The translations under genes were made by a program, and so were the position numbers. The notes under the pieces were generated by a model. That model saw only the letters and a list, made by a program, of their open reading frames with translations, was not told where the DNA came from and searched no databases. A stretch of 64,000 nucleotides of DNA from Dipteronia dyeriana (lineage: Eukaryota; Streptophyta; Magnoliopsida; Sapindales; Sapindaceae), in the NCBI GenBank assembly GCA_032871835.1, contig CM065295.1:70898432-70962431 (forward strand). The letters run 5' to 3'. Every line of letters begins with the position of its first letter. Position 1 is the first letter of the stretch. Shown here piece by piece: positions 44,873-56,775 of this stretch.

Positions 44873-47446
44873 CTAATTAGCTCGGGCCTTCTCAGTCGCC
44901 CTATTCTTAACTTTGAAGAACTCGCCGGCCGAAACTAGCCCACGTTGAAATTCCTGAAGAAGTAGGGCATCGTAAGTAAGGGATCTTTTAAAACGATCCA
45001 CCCCTTGGACTTCAAGTTCTAACCTGGCCTCTCGGGAAAGGGATTCAACTGTTAGCACTTGACGCTCCAGATCTTCGATTTTTTGGTCATACGTCGACTT
45101 CGTCTTCTCCGCCTCCTGCTCGGCCTTGAGCATGGATTCTTTAGTAGAAGATAGAAGATTTTGAAGTGATGCAACCTTCTCCTCTGCCAAAGTTGCCTTC
45201 TCCTCGGCTTCAACCTGCTTCGCCAGACAATGGTCGGTAAATATCTGTACAGAACCGACCTCCTGCTGGTAAGCTTTCTCGGCTCGAGCACGACCCTCCT
45301 CACTCGCCTTCAGCTGAGCCTCTAGACACCTTATTCGATCGGCTTGATGTTGCTGCGTCTGAATAAGCTCATCAAATTCGGCCATCTTCTGCAAAGGGAT
45401 ATACTTAGAAATCTGGCAGAAGCAAAACAATAAAGGAGTCAGATTTAATCGAGTTAGATTTAACTTACATAAGATGCGCCGTTGAAAACGTTTTGGAGAC
45501 GCTCGGACAGTGAACCATCTCTAAAACCGCTCCAGCGGTCCTTCCCGATAAAAGCTCGACCAAAGGACATCTCCCGTAGCATATGTTGGGGAGAAAGATT
45601 TGAAGGAACCCCCGAAGGTTCAGCCCTCATATCTCCAACCTCAGGGGTAGAAGAAGCCATACTTGGTTCTGAAGCGGCCGCATCAGTCCCAACACCAACA
45701 CTCGGGGCAATCTCATCCGTAACATCTTTATCACTGGAGTCAATGAATAAGACTTCCCCAGGAACTTTGAGAGGATGAGACGGCGAACTAACTGCCTTTC
45801 GCTTCTCACCCCGAGAACGGTGGAAGTTAAGATCAGCAGCAGGATCTTCCTGCGGATCGTCCCGAAAAGACTTAAAGAATTCGGCACCTGCAGGCACTTG
45901 ATCCGTCAAGACATTACCACCGTCGCCAGCTTCAAACCGTCCAACAGGCTCTTCACCCGGACCTTCATATTGCCTCTCCCTATTTTCAAGCAGTTGGCTG
46001 TTAGTTGGCTCACCTTGGCCACTTGGACCAACAAAATCTTGAGTAGAAGGCTGAGCACCCTGATCAACGCACTCGGGAGTTTGCTCAGCAATATCAGTTT
46101 CCTCATCAGGCTCGGGTGGAGCAATACCTTCATCGTCTTGACGGAAAGCTTCCTTTCTACTCGTTTGCAGAATCGCCTTCACCTGGCGAGCCTGAAGATC
46201 GCTGACGACGTCCGTATCGAACACTAGTAAAAAAAAAAAAAATTCATGTTAGAAATGAAAATGAAAAGCATAAAAATACAACAAAAAAGGCGTCGGGTTA
46301 CTTACATCGCTTGCGATGGCCCGAAATCTGTCTGAAGAAGCCGAGCTTTATCAAATCCTCATATTTAAAATGGTAGCTCTTGCTCCTCTTCTCCAGAATA
46401 TGAACAGCTGCCCGAGTCAGCCTCTTCAGCTCAGAATCACTATAATCAATTATTTTTCTGTTCCACGCTTCAGGGGAGCAGAAGATATGGGGAACACTCA
46501 ACACAGTTCGGGAATCCCCAGATCCAACAGTGACGTTGAGCCCGAGAGTCCCTCCAGTAAAAAACCAAATGTTCTTCCAGAACTTGTTGGATGTGGGGAA
46601 TCCCCATATAAAACCCTTCTTTTTTAGGTCCTCAGAAGCATCGACCTCCTGATTCACCTTTGCTTCTTTGGGGACCCAACCGTCCGAGGGAGTAGATGTA
46701 AGAAAATAAGTCCCTGTTTTGCTAACCTGCCTTAGCGTAAAGAAATGCCTGATTTCATTTGTGGAAGGCGGCGAAAGGTTCATTCGACTGAACATGTGCC
46801 ACATGAACATCAAGACTTTGTAACTATTCGTGACCAATTGAGCTGGGGTTATCCCTGCTTCAGCAAAAAACCAGGCAATAAATGGTTGAAAGGGAAGTGT
46901 GACGCCGCAGCAAAGCATGGATCCATAAATCGCGACCATGCCCTCAGGAGGATTCCATACGGCTCTATCCCCCATAGAAACCAAAGTGAATGAGTCGGGC
47001 AAGTCGAATCGGGAGTGGTATTTTTCTATCTCAGCTGGCCCAACCACATTCGGCTCAGTATCAAAGCCACTCGGGCAAGTATCAGAAAATGAAAGGCGAG
47101 ACGCCCTGTACACTTCATCAACGTCACCCTCGTTAATAGTCTGTTCCCTGGTCTGAACGCTGCTCGAGCCGTGCTTGTATACCTTACTTCTGCTCTGATG
47201 TTTACCCATCCTTCGAAAAGATACCCTGTGATCAGAAATATCAGAATCAGAACTAGATGGAGAACTTGATACATGGCTGAAAGTGACATCAGGGAGAAGC
47301 CCAGAAACATCAACCTCTAAGAATGGAGGTTCGTCTATTGGGATATTTCCCAGTAATCGTTTAATGCAAGAAACTAACTGGAAATCCCCACGTTCTAATG
47401 CATCAAAATCCATTTTAAAGAGTCGATGGCGGGAAGATGGCCCCAT
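44873..47446 (-). CDS. Antisense gene of element B, three exons, intact frame (803 aa)
   Basis: On the strand opposite to gag-pol, exons 47446-46306, 46223-45469 and 45388-44873 join through GT-AG introns of 82 and 80 bp (both donors gtaag; an alternative acceptor at 45412/45413 also keeps frame). Lengths 1141, 755 and 516 sum to 804 codons with no stop. Exon 1 has an Asp/Ser-rich start, then residues about 143-255 resemble the plant putative gypsy-type transposon domain (PF04195 pattern: NPPEGMVAIYGSMLCCGVTLPF, then GITPAQLVTNSYK). Exon 2 is acidic, Pro/Ser-rich and disordered. Exon 3 is a long heptad-rich coiled coil (Glu/Ala/Lys/Gln). Such antisense genes are known in Tat elements, and their role is unknown. 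Element A shows the first intron at the same place and phase. It is the only long intact frame in either element. Confidence 0.78.
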
Positions 47447-47965
47447 TAAAACTAACCTTGAATTGAGATTGATGCAAGATCTTCAAACAGAGAATCAAGA
47501 ACTTCTGGATAAAGAAATTTGCGTTTAAAGAAATTTCTGCTGAATTTTTTTGAGAATAAACCAACAATGTCTCTCAGCAAAGAATTTAAAGACGAGACGG
47601 CACGAAACCCTAGGATTTCAAGGCGGAAATTTTTTATGACAAAACTCGATGACGTAGGCGGCGTTTGGGGAAACGTAAAAATCATTTCTCATAAAGGAAA
47701 CGTAAAAATCATTTCTCATAAATGATATTGAAAAACGAAGAGACAAGGGACGCGTGTAAAAAAAGGAAGTGGCCCTCGACAGTTTGAACTTCAAAACGTA
47801 GCCATCATTTAAGATCTCGCGTGATGAAGCGAATCGAAATTACAGGGTCACCATTAACACACTCCATTATTACAAAACGGCTATTATGACAAGTGAAAAT
47901 TAAGACGATTAAAATACTCTTGCCCGAAATGAAATTGACTCGGCAAAAGTATTTTAAGGGGGTAT
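47447..47965. promoter_or_regulatory. Region between antisense gene start and 3' LTR
   Basis: This holds the presumed promoter of the antisense gene (minus strand). It has a 27-bp tandem duplication (47671-47697 and 47698-47724, unit aaacgtaaaaatcatttctc...). A purine tract (about 47951-47965, ttttaaggggg) next to the LTR is the polypurine tract used for plus-strand priming. Confidence 0.55.
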
Positions 47966-48847
47966 TGTCGTATGTGAATTTTACCAAGCATACACGTCAT
48001 TGACAGGAAGGAGAAAATAGCCAGGTTGACGCCCAAATGGGCACTCAGGAAATATCCTACGAGGCATCATTAAAGAGAAGAAAAGCCCGAGTAAGCATAT
48101 ATAGAATGAAACCTACTCGGGATCAGTTAACAGCACTCGGGACTGGTTAAACAACGCTTCCACTCGGGCTCAAACAGCGCTTTTCGGGACCATCATGTAT
48201 TACTCTTACTCGGAAATAAATACGACTCGAGTAAGAACTTGGTGCTTATTTCACACGGATTAGGTCATTAAATACGCGAAGATATCCATCAGGAAGGAAT
48301 CCCAAATAAAATGGAACATTAAGTTAGAAGAGTCCCCAATCAGGAAATAACTTGATTTCTTTACGAAGACTACATTCTTATAAGGAAACAAGTCTAAATT
48401 GAACTACACTACTAGAATCCCACTCGATTTCCATAAGAGACTCCGAAACAGGAAAGAAGACAAATCAACCTCAAACAAGTAACCGAATCACAATTAAATG
48501 CAAAGATCTTGTATTACTTGTACAAAGCAGATTAGGATTCTATAAGCATATAAATAGACCCATAATCTGGCTCCAAAAGATATAGGCAATATAGCATACA
48601 CAACAAGCAACAGAAAAATACAGAGAGAAGAAAGAGAGATCGAGAGCTTGTAAACATTATATTTTCATAGTGGATTTTGGCTTGGTTGATCCTTTAACCT
48701 CCCATGGACGTTTCTCCGGTCATCGGAGTTTTACCACGTAAAACTTTTATCTTCGTTACTCTCTCTGAGTCTCTTTCTCTTTGAATTAATAGCCGAAATC
48801 CAATCCTTGTTGGCTTTTCTTATACAATCCAGAAATCGACGTCAACA
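47966..48847 (+). repeat. 3' LTR of element B
   Basis: 882 bp, same termini as the 5' LTR, followed directly by the ccaac target duplication. About 30 differences from the 5' LTR, concentrated at C/G-to-T/A positions. Confidence 0.95.
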
Positions 48848-48852
48848 CCAAC

Positions 48853-51137
48853 AAAAACTACATGCATGCTAGAATTTTTGAATTAAAACTAAAAATTTAC
48901 CGTTTGAATCAATACATCACAGTCATGCATGTATGCCAATACTCATAATGTTTTCAGCTTAAAAACAACTAAACTCAAATGCAGAAGATATAATTCGCAT
49001 TAACTCTAGTTCTTACTAGATTTCACTCGAATTTTTTCTTAGAGTTTTAGGCACACTCTTAATTAAACATATGCAAAATGGAGTTTAGGTACATGGAAAT
49101 CAAATATATATCATATATGAATATTTTCAAACAAAACACATTTTCAGGAAACAATCTCACGAAAGGAATCGAGATACCATGAACGTGGAAAAAACATGTA
49201 TTGACTCACATTCCAAAACTAGACTTTCTAAAAGACCAACTAGGTCTTTCCCTTGGTTATATCGAGGCCATGGGTGAATTTGTAGTGTATGAAAGAAAGG
49301 GAATTGGATGAAAAAGAGCTAAAGATCATTCTATTGAGATTAAACTTTACAAACTACTTTGCTTAGCTCTATTTAACTTTGAACTTGAGCGTCTATGCTA
49401 TAAACTTTGAACTGAACTTTTGTGCCACTGTTGTACTCTTACTTTTGAGTAACTTTACAATTAAAGAACTTGAAGGCTTTACGTTTTTTATTTTAACACT
49501 TCTATTTTTGTAAGCATTTTACTTGCACATTTACAACATTTGCCTATGTACACACTATATACACTTTAGAGCTTCACATTTAAATTTCTACTCAACTTTA
49601 CACCTCAACAAGATCAATAACTTGGGTAAGGTTTGTGCTTATGTTGTATGGCCTGTAATGGATATGGGCGATGAATGAAATGCTAAGTGTTTGGCTGCAG
49701 ATTGACAATTGAAGAACACAATAGTGACATGAATGTGTTTAGGTTATTTTAGTAGTTATACACACACGACCTAAAATCATTTCAAAAAATCCATCTAGCA
49801 AAAGAATGCAAATCTCAACAAGCAATCCATTAGATGCATGTTTTATGGCAATCAATGCAAAATTGATGTACAATGAGATCATAATTAAGAACAAAATTGA
49901 TCAGTGTTTATGAGTAGAAACAAAATATACCATCTCAAATGAACGTTAAGACACAACAATCTTACAAGGGTAGTCTCCACTATTCTCATAGGCTAAACAA
50001 GCACGGAGGTCTGATCCACCTCAACATCGAAAGATTGACAGTGTACATGCAAATTAAAAGTGATGTAAACATTATAGATGTCATGATGCTAGTCAAAACA
50101 CAAAGCTAAAAGAATACATGTCATGTCTCTATCAGCATGCAAAAGAAAACAACTCAACATTGAGGCTAAGGATTTCAAAAACTGCAAAAATTCAAATTCG
50201 TCAAATGTCTACATTCTAGTGAATATCTTTATAAGAACTCCAAATAATTTGACAAATGTTTATACCATAGAATAGACACATAAATACACACTTTTTATTT
50301 ATAAAATATCTCAAAATTTGAATAAAAAAGTTTGAAAACGGACGATGACAACAGTAAACGCGCGATTTCACAAAACAGGACATTACCCTTTAGCTTTTAT
50401 CGAAGAAATGCTCATAACTTTTGAACCATAACCCAAACTTTTACGTTCTTTATATTCAGAATTGGCTCGAAAAATTGAAGAGTGCCACATGGGAAAATAT
50501 TTTTACCTCCTTACAAAAACTTACGATTTTATTGAAAAACATTTGCCTTAATTTTTTTTAAAACAGAGCATTTTTTATAGAGGTGAACAAAAACACAAAA
50601 AAAAAAACAAAAACCAAGACAAAGACAAATCCACACCCCAAACTTAATCTAAACATTTTCTCAATGTTTGTATGACATGAAATGCATGAACAATGAATAC
50701 ATAAGGCATGGAAAACGAGAACTCCAAACACATAAAACGTTAACACAATAACAAAAACTAACATCAAAAACTAAATTTCCGTCATGAGGGATCCAAAACT
50801 AACATGACAAACAACTTAAGCCCTAATCACAATACAAATCACACTCTTTGATACATGAGCATCCAATGAGTTATGAAGCAGACCTAAAAGAGAGTATGAA
50901 GATGAGTTATCAAGCTGGCTCAAAAGAAAGTCTAAAGCCTCGAGTTATCTTAAAGGATTATTATTGAAAATAATCTTAGCTTTCCTAATTTTAGTGTATC
51001 TTTTTATTTCCTAATTGCTTGATAGTTTATTTCTCGATTGCTTGCTTATTTTATTTCTTGATTTCTTGCTAGTTACTCTTCCTTTTGACTTTCCTTATTC
51101 TATTTAGGTTTAGATGCTATTTAAGCGAGACTTGTAA
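48853..51137. other. Older repeat background right of element B
   Basis: No intact gene. AT-rich with gypsy-like noncoding style (for example around 50400-50480). It probably continues the DNA interrupted at 39875. A minus-strand 69-codon frame at 50558-50767 is hydrophobic and low complexity. Confidence 0.4.
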
Positions 51138-51140
51138 TCT

Positions 51141-52302
51141 CACTACAAAAAAGGTCATTTTCGACGGCTAATTGCCTTCAGAAAAGGCTATTTCCCATCG
51201 AAAATGTGTTTTTTTTTACGGGAAAAAGCCGTCAGAGGCCGTCACAAATACACTTGTCGTAAATAACCATTTATCGATGAGCCATCACAAATACGACCAT
51301 TTTCGACGGTCCGTCGGAAAAAGCAAAAATTCCGTCGGTAATAGTAATTAAAGGTGGTCAAAATTACTAGTATTTCCGACGACTTACCTTTATTTCCGAC
51401 GGGGATGGTCATTGAAAAAAGTTTAATGACAAAAAACAAATGACGCGCGCCACATCACCACATCACCCCAACATAATTATATATAACTAAATAATTACAA
51501 GAATGTAATTACTAATAATTTTACTATATTTTATATTTATTTAATTTAGTTAGATGTACACATAAAGTAAACTTCTTATTAGTACCATTGTTTTGTCCAT
51601 AAAGTCTGGTCCCTATTGTCTAATTTTCTTGCAGCGATCGCCATAAATTTTAAATTATTTATGATATAGTTTTTTGATAAATTTAAAATCAAATCAAAAT
51701 ATTTGGTGAAAAATGTGACAGAAAGATTTCGCTAAAAAAATAGTGATAAATAAAAAATAACACATATAGTGATACATTTAAAATATTGATCTACAAGTTA
51801 CATTTTTTTTGTAGTGTATAAATTATCAATTACATTCCATTGTAATTTATTAATTAATATTACAATAATAAATTAATTATTTTTCCCATGACAATGCCAT
51901 AACAAATAATGTAGAAAATAGTACTACATTTTCGATAGTGTAATTTCCATTAAAATTAATTTAAATTAAATTTTATCATATCCGACGACACTTTTTATGC
52001 CGTTAGAAACGTGTGTAATATTGATTATTTTTCTCTTTATTTCCGACGGTACAAAAAATACCGTCGGAAATATGGACTATTTCCGAAGGCCAATAGGCTG
52101 TCTGAAACGTTGTATTACTTTTTCAATATTTTCGATGGTATAAAGACTATTTTCGACAGTTATTCGGCCGTTGAAAATGTGGTATTTCATTTTCACTAAT
52201 TTCCGACGGTTCTAATATGGCCATCAGAAAAGGTACCATTACTGATGGCAATTAGTGCTATCGAAAATAGTTCGTCACTAATAGACATTTTTTTTTGTAG
52301 TG
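51141..52302. mobile_element. Non-autonomous CACTA element, 1162 bp
   Basis: Starts cactacaaaaaa and ends ttttttttgtagtg, flanked by the 3-bp duplication tct (51138-51140 and 52303-52305). Both ends carry many subterminal copies of tttccgacgg or ccgtcggaaa, typical binding repeats of CACTA transposases. No transposase is encoded. Confidence 0.92.
51600..51806. mobile_element. Second CACTA-type terminus nested in the CACTA element
   Basis: The segment ends in ttttttttgtagtg (about 51793-51806), like a right terminus. Its inner motifs (gtgacagaaagatttcgct, agtgatacatttaaa) differ from the tttccgacgg family and resemble 35560-35880. A matching left end is not seen, so it is a truncated insertion of another CACTA family. 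Confidence 0.6.
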
Positions 52303-52305
52303 TCT

Positions 52306-52661
52306 ACTTCAGCAACTTTTGAATTATTGATTAAGAAAATACTGCGCTTTTATAGCGTACTGTGAGTGTTGTTTCCTTATTTCTGGTGTCTTGTGTGAGT
52401 TAAGCTGTGAGGCTTGTGTTTGAGAATCTCAAACATCACTCTTAATCTAAACATAATAAGGAAACAAAATTATAAAGCACATAAAAAAAATGCAAAAAAT
52501 TAAAATGAAAAGAAACGGTACCTACGTGGATTGCGCCCCACCAAGCATTTGATTTTACCTCTTGGTAAGACGGTTACAAAGCTATATCCCAACCATTTTC
52601 CCATTCCGAGCTCATACCGCGATACAACCTGGCTAGCCACTAGCGCAGACCGGTCCATAAA
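52306..52661. other. Gypsy-like background before the hAT MITE
   Basis: A cgtggattgcgccccaccaa block near 52524 resembles the 'ggattgcctcccac' internal signature of plant gypsy elements. Continues at 53410-53560 across the MITE. Confidence 0.4.
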
Positions 52662-52669
52662 GTCAGAGA

Positions 52670-53401
52670 TAGGGATGACAATTTGACCTACACCCGCGGG
52701 CACCCGTTCGAACCTGACCCTGTAGGTCGAGTTTAGGTGGAGAATTTTCGACTCGTGAACCCATAAACCCTTATAATGAAAAACCCAACAGATTCAGGTG
52801 CGGGTTAGAAAAATGAACCTACAAACCCGCATAAGTATAAAATATTTAATATTTATTAATTAAAATATCATAAATTTAAACTCCAATAGAAACATTTTAA
52901 CTATATAGAGAATAAAATTTAAAAACTTCACCCATTCTAAGTTTGAGAATTACATTTCTCAACTCTAATTTATATATAACTAATGGAAGAACCTAGCATT
53001 CTTGTTTTTTCAATGTGGGACTTTCAAAAGTCTCACATTGAAATAGCAAGAGTGCAAAATTCTACCATTAGCTATCAAAAGTCCCACATTGAAAAAGGAA
53101 GAGTGCAACATTCAACCATTAGCTATATATAATGTACTTTGCCTCTTATCTCAACTAAGAAAAACACTTGATATGATTTGAAGATTTTACTCTATTAAGC
53201 ATTTTTAAATTTTAAAACTATAATATTTCATATATTTAAATAATGTAGAAATGTTATTGAAAAAAATAAAATTTAGTGGATTTGTGGGTGCTCCTAAAAT
53301 CCGTTGGTGAAACTCGCCCGTGAACCCGTGAAAATAAATAGGTTCATGGACGGGTTTGGATTTTACAAAACCTGTCCTAACTTGACCCATTGCCATCCCT
53401 A
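52670..53401 (+). mobile_element. hAT MITE copy 1, 732 bp
   Basis: Perfect 8-bp target duplication gtcagaga (52662-52669, 53402-53409). Ends are TAGGGATGACAAT and, reversed, TAGGGATGGCAAT. Near each end lie repeated acccg/cgggt motifs. An extra inner part (about 52990-53140) has an inverted pair (caatgtgggactttt... aaaagtctcacattg) and a duplicated attagctat segment, absent from copy 2 and probably a nested smaller insertion. Confidence 0.93.
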
Positions 53402-53409
53402 GTCAGAGA

Positions 53410-54789
53410 TCCTGCTTCGTAGTGCCTTTACCGCGATACAACCTTGACCTGGCTGTTCTAGTCCACGCTAGGGCCCCTCCGACCGCGGAGCACCACTCCG
53501 TCCGGTCTAAGCGTTGTCTAGGAAATCCTTAACCGATTTCTGGGAGAACAATATCTAACCCAACAACATGGTTCTCCTATGTTTTTGATAATTTTCCACA
53601 TTGTACGTAGTCATTTGATATTCCGTTTTTGTTTTCTGTGCCAGTTAAATTCACTAAAATGTAGAGCAACTTTTATTTGGTTGGTATATAATATATGCCA
53701 AGATTCTGTAGACTGTATATAGGAATTGCAGTGGAATTTCCACCGATACCATGCAAGTAGATTTATGCCAAATTCTAGAGAGAGAAAATATAAAATTAGA
53801 TATACTGTATCTAACAAGTTGCTTAATAAGGACCTAATTTCAGGATCGGATCAGAATCAGAATAAGATAAATTCTGTCAAGTAAATAATATTCCATTTAC
53901 TTTTTTTCCCATCTAAAAGCCTAGTAAAACCATCCAAATCAAATATCAGTTCAATCCCACCTTAAACGTGCCGATCCAGCGGAATCAATAAGGATTTAAT
54001 ATTGATTTGGTGAAGTCAACTCAGTTTTCTACCATCTTAATTATGATCGACCATCTTAATTATGATCTTGCGATATAAACTTCTAACTCATAATCTAACT
54101 GGTGTCAAATTATAAAAAAAAAGTAAATGGAAGAATACTAAGTTAAATTCTGTTAAGATGTGATCATTGGCCGAGCCACATGGAGACCTCGAGGGACCAT
54201 AGCCTATTTTTTTCAAAAATATAAAATAAAATTTTATTATCTTTTACCCAAGATTTTTATTATTTACAATTTTGTTTTAAATTTTTTACCATGGCCCTTT
54301 TATCCCCCAAAATTGAATGAAGCTAGCTTCGTCTCTAGATGTGATTGAATTATTAAAACAATCTTATAGTTCAAAATTAGATCGAAAAAAATTATATTGT
54401 TGGAAATTTTTCCATATCATTCTTAAGAAAGATTTGAGCTATATGTGGCAAACATAGAAAGAAAATGACTTTTATACCTTGTAAGTCCCATCATTTTGTT
54501 GGCTTATTTATGTGACAAACTACACTTAATGTGGTCATCAAGTTTGTGACTGTGTATGGAAAGCTTTCCGGCTTCCTAAGCGCTTCACGATCAAGAGCCT
54601 CAAAGGTTTATCACTTGACTTGTACTCTTGAAGAGATTAGGTGCACACACACTTATAATCCATTTGTGTTCTTTTATTGCCATTTAAGTGTGCATTACAC
54701 CATTCACACACTTGTAGATATTGCATATAGGTTAGTGTGTTATATTGCATGAGAATGCCTCTTCTTTTCATTGTCGTGGTCTTGATGTC
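53410..54789. other. Repeat background and AT-rich intergenic DNA
   Basis: 53410-53560 is GC-richer gypsy-like DNA. The rest is AT-rich. No gene is supported; frames at 53611, 54160 and 54531 are unrecognised. Confidence 0.45.
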
Positions 54790-55050
54790 GTTGTGGTGAA
54801 CCGCGAAAACCATTCTAGTGGATTTCATGAGCCAAGTTTTATCTTGGACAACCACGACAAATGGGCTTGACATTCCTTCTAGAGGATTTTGTGGTTCAAG
54901 CGTCGTCTTGGACCACCGTGAAAAACCTTCAAGAGGTTTTCATTTTCTAAATGTTGTCATGGAGAGCCGCGACAAAGTGGCGTGAAGTTTTCTCTAGTGA
55001 TTTTCTTGGTTAAGGTTTTGTCACGAACCACTGCGAAAAAAGGGACCGTG
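54790..55050 (+). repeat. Degenerate tandem array, about 4 units of 50-65 bp
   Basis: Units share [tc]tct[ag]g[at]gattttc or tctagaggattt, then gtggttcaag, then cttggaccaccg[cg]gaaaa. Four units are seen, each ending with an accaccgcgaaaaa-like block. Identity is only about 60-70%, so it is old. Confidence 0.65.
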
Positions 55051-55305
55051 ACTTTTCGATGATGATTCAGTTGCCTTTGTTATGGCGGTTTGTCATCATG
55101 GTCAACAACGAATATGGGACTGTAAGAAACTATTTTTGCCAAAATGATGTATTTTTACAAGTCCCCTAACGGAATTGGACGGTAGGGACTATAAAAGAGA
55201 TTGTCAATGAACTAGTGGACTAAAAAAAACAATACTCAAACTAGAGGGACTGAATTCCGGATTACATCAAACTAGAAGGACTAAAATAGGAATATCCATC
55301 ATAAC

Positions 55306-56775
55306 ATGAAGAACAAGAGAAATGGAAAGGCTATGACAGCCACATGGAGTGATAGTGATGGTGAAGAAGATAAAGAAGACTCCTTGGATGATGAAAATTG
55401 TGTACTTAACTTAACAACTTTTAGGGCTTCTTGTGCAGAAGATAAAAAAGAAGACAGTAATGCCTTAAATCATAACCTCAAAAAAAGGTAAGTGAGATAT
55501 AGCTAGGAGTGAGATTGGTGTAGTTGCAAAAGAGGAAGTTGTTTATGAATCTAGAAGTGATCAAGGCGAAGGTCTTGATAAGGAAGTTAACTCAGATAAC
55601 GATGAGCAAAGGGATGAGAATTCCTCAACTTCAAGTGATGAAGATAACTTCGGTTTGGAGATTTTGGATAGTGATAAGGGTAATGAAGATGACTCATATT
55701 GTGATATATATATATATATATATGAGAATAAGGCTAGGTTGAAGCCTATTGTTTTTATAAGTAAAAAATACTTATTTTAAAAGAGCGATATTTACAGTCT
55801 CTAAGCTCAAGTGAAAAAACTTAACTCTTAGACACACTTTGAAGATGACTATGCAGGAGAATGCCACTTTGAGTCAATTCACAATTAGGCTCAGAAGAAA
55901 TGTTAGTGATCGGACCTTGACTTTGTTTGAATGATTATGAGGACTTAAAGAGCTCAAAAGCAATGTGGATGCTAAAGATGAAGAGATGAGTTTGGGAAGA
56001 GAGAATGAGGACAAGTTGAATAAGGAACTTGAAGATGCAAGGGAGTCTCTTGCAAAATTGATTTTGGGTTTGGAGAAGCTTGATATCATGTTAGTGTATG
56101 AGAAGAAGCCTAGTGGCAGAAGAAGCCTAGAGTACCTTTATGTGGAAGTCATACCGTCCTTCAACAATACTACTTTTGTGACGGTAAAGGTTCCTAAATG
56201 GTCTCTACCATCTCAACACCCTAAGAAGACATCAGAATTAGGTGAGTCTTCTAATAGTGCTCATTTGAATATGCTTCCAAAGAACCTAGCTCAACCTCAA
56301 CCTAAGTTTCACCAACCAATAAGGCATAATCAACTGTTACAACCACATTGACAAGACAAACCGCAAAGGCACCAACAGTTAGCTCATGCTTCAAGGTGAA
56401 GCCAACTGGTGCATCACCAAAGGCAACCTCATTAGATTGGTCAAAGGAGAAGCCAACCGGTGCACCACCAAAGGCATCCGATGAGGACTCACGACAATAA
56501 TATGATCTCTTATTTTGTGTTTATATGTCACTTTTATGGTATGACTGGTCACATAAGACCAAATTGTTTTAAATACATTAAGAGGTGTAGAATTGAAAGC
56601 ATGGTAGAGAAGAGGTTGAAGACTAGGGAAAATTTGCATGTTCATAGAACACTTAGAAACGTGAAGACATTGACCACTAGAAATGAAACAATGGTAGCTA
56701 GGTTCATTAGGAAAGAAGAAAACTTATGCTATAGTGTTCATATGACACTCTTAGATGTAACTAGATGGGACTAAC
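55306..56775 (+). pseudogene. Ty1/copia gag pseudogene
   Basis: Frame pieces in order: KAMTATWSDSDGEEDKED (55306-55491), an acidic Lys/Glu-rich stretch, a coiled segment KLNKELEDARESLAKL (about 55965-56060) and GKTTFVTV-like tail, and a CCHC zinc knuckle CHFYGMTGHIRPNCFK near 56527-56574 (C-x2-[Y]-x4-H-x4-C, second Cys replaced by Tyr). These are recognised features of the linker, nucleocapsid and gag end of plant copia elements. Frames change at least three times. No pol domains follow. Confidence 0.8.

Larger units (their letters stand above)
39876..48847 (+). mobile_element. Element B: Tat-lineage Ty3/gypsy element, pol-deleted, both LTRs
   Basis: An 8972-bp element with a perfect 5-bp target duplication (ccaac, 39871-39875 and 48848-48852). 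Order: 5' LTR, primer-binding site, gag-protease, a scar where RT, both RNase H domains and most of integrase are deleted, a non-coding 3' region, a 91-bp tandem array, a three-exon antisense gene, a polypurine tract and the 3' LTR. The two LTRs differ at roughly 30 of 882 sites by eye (about 96-97% identity), implying an insertion of the order of one to a few million years ago under usual plant rates. It would need enzymes from another copy to move. Confidence 0.95.

Noticed and set aside
45052..45303. Arg-rich minus-strand frame overlapping the coiled-coil exon
   Set aside because: Alternate-frame shadow of exon 3 of the antisense gene.
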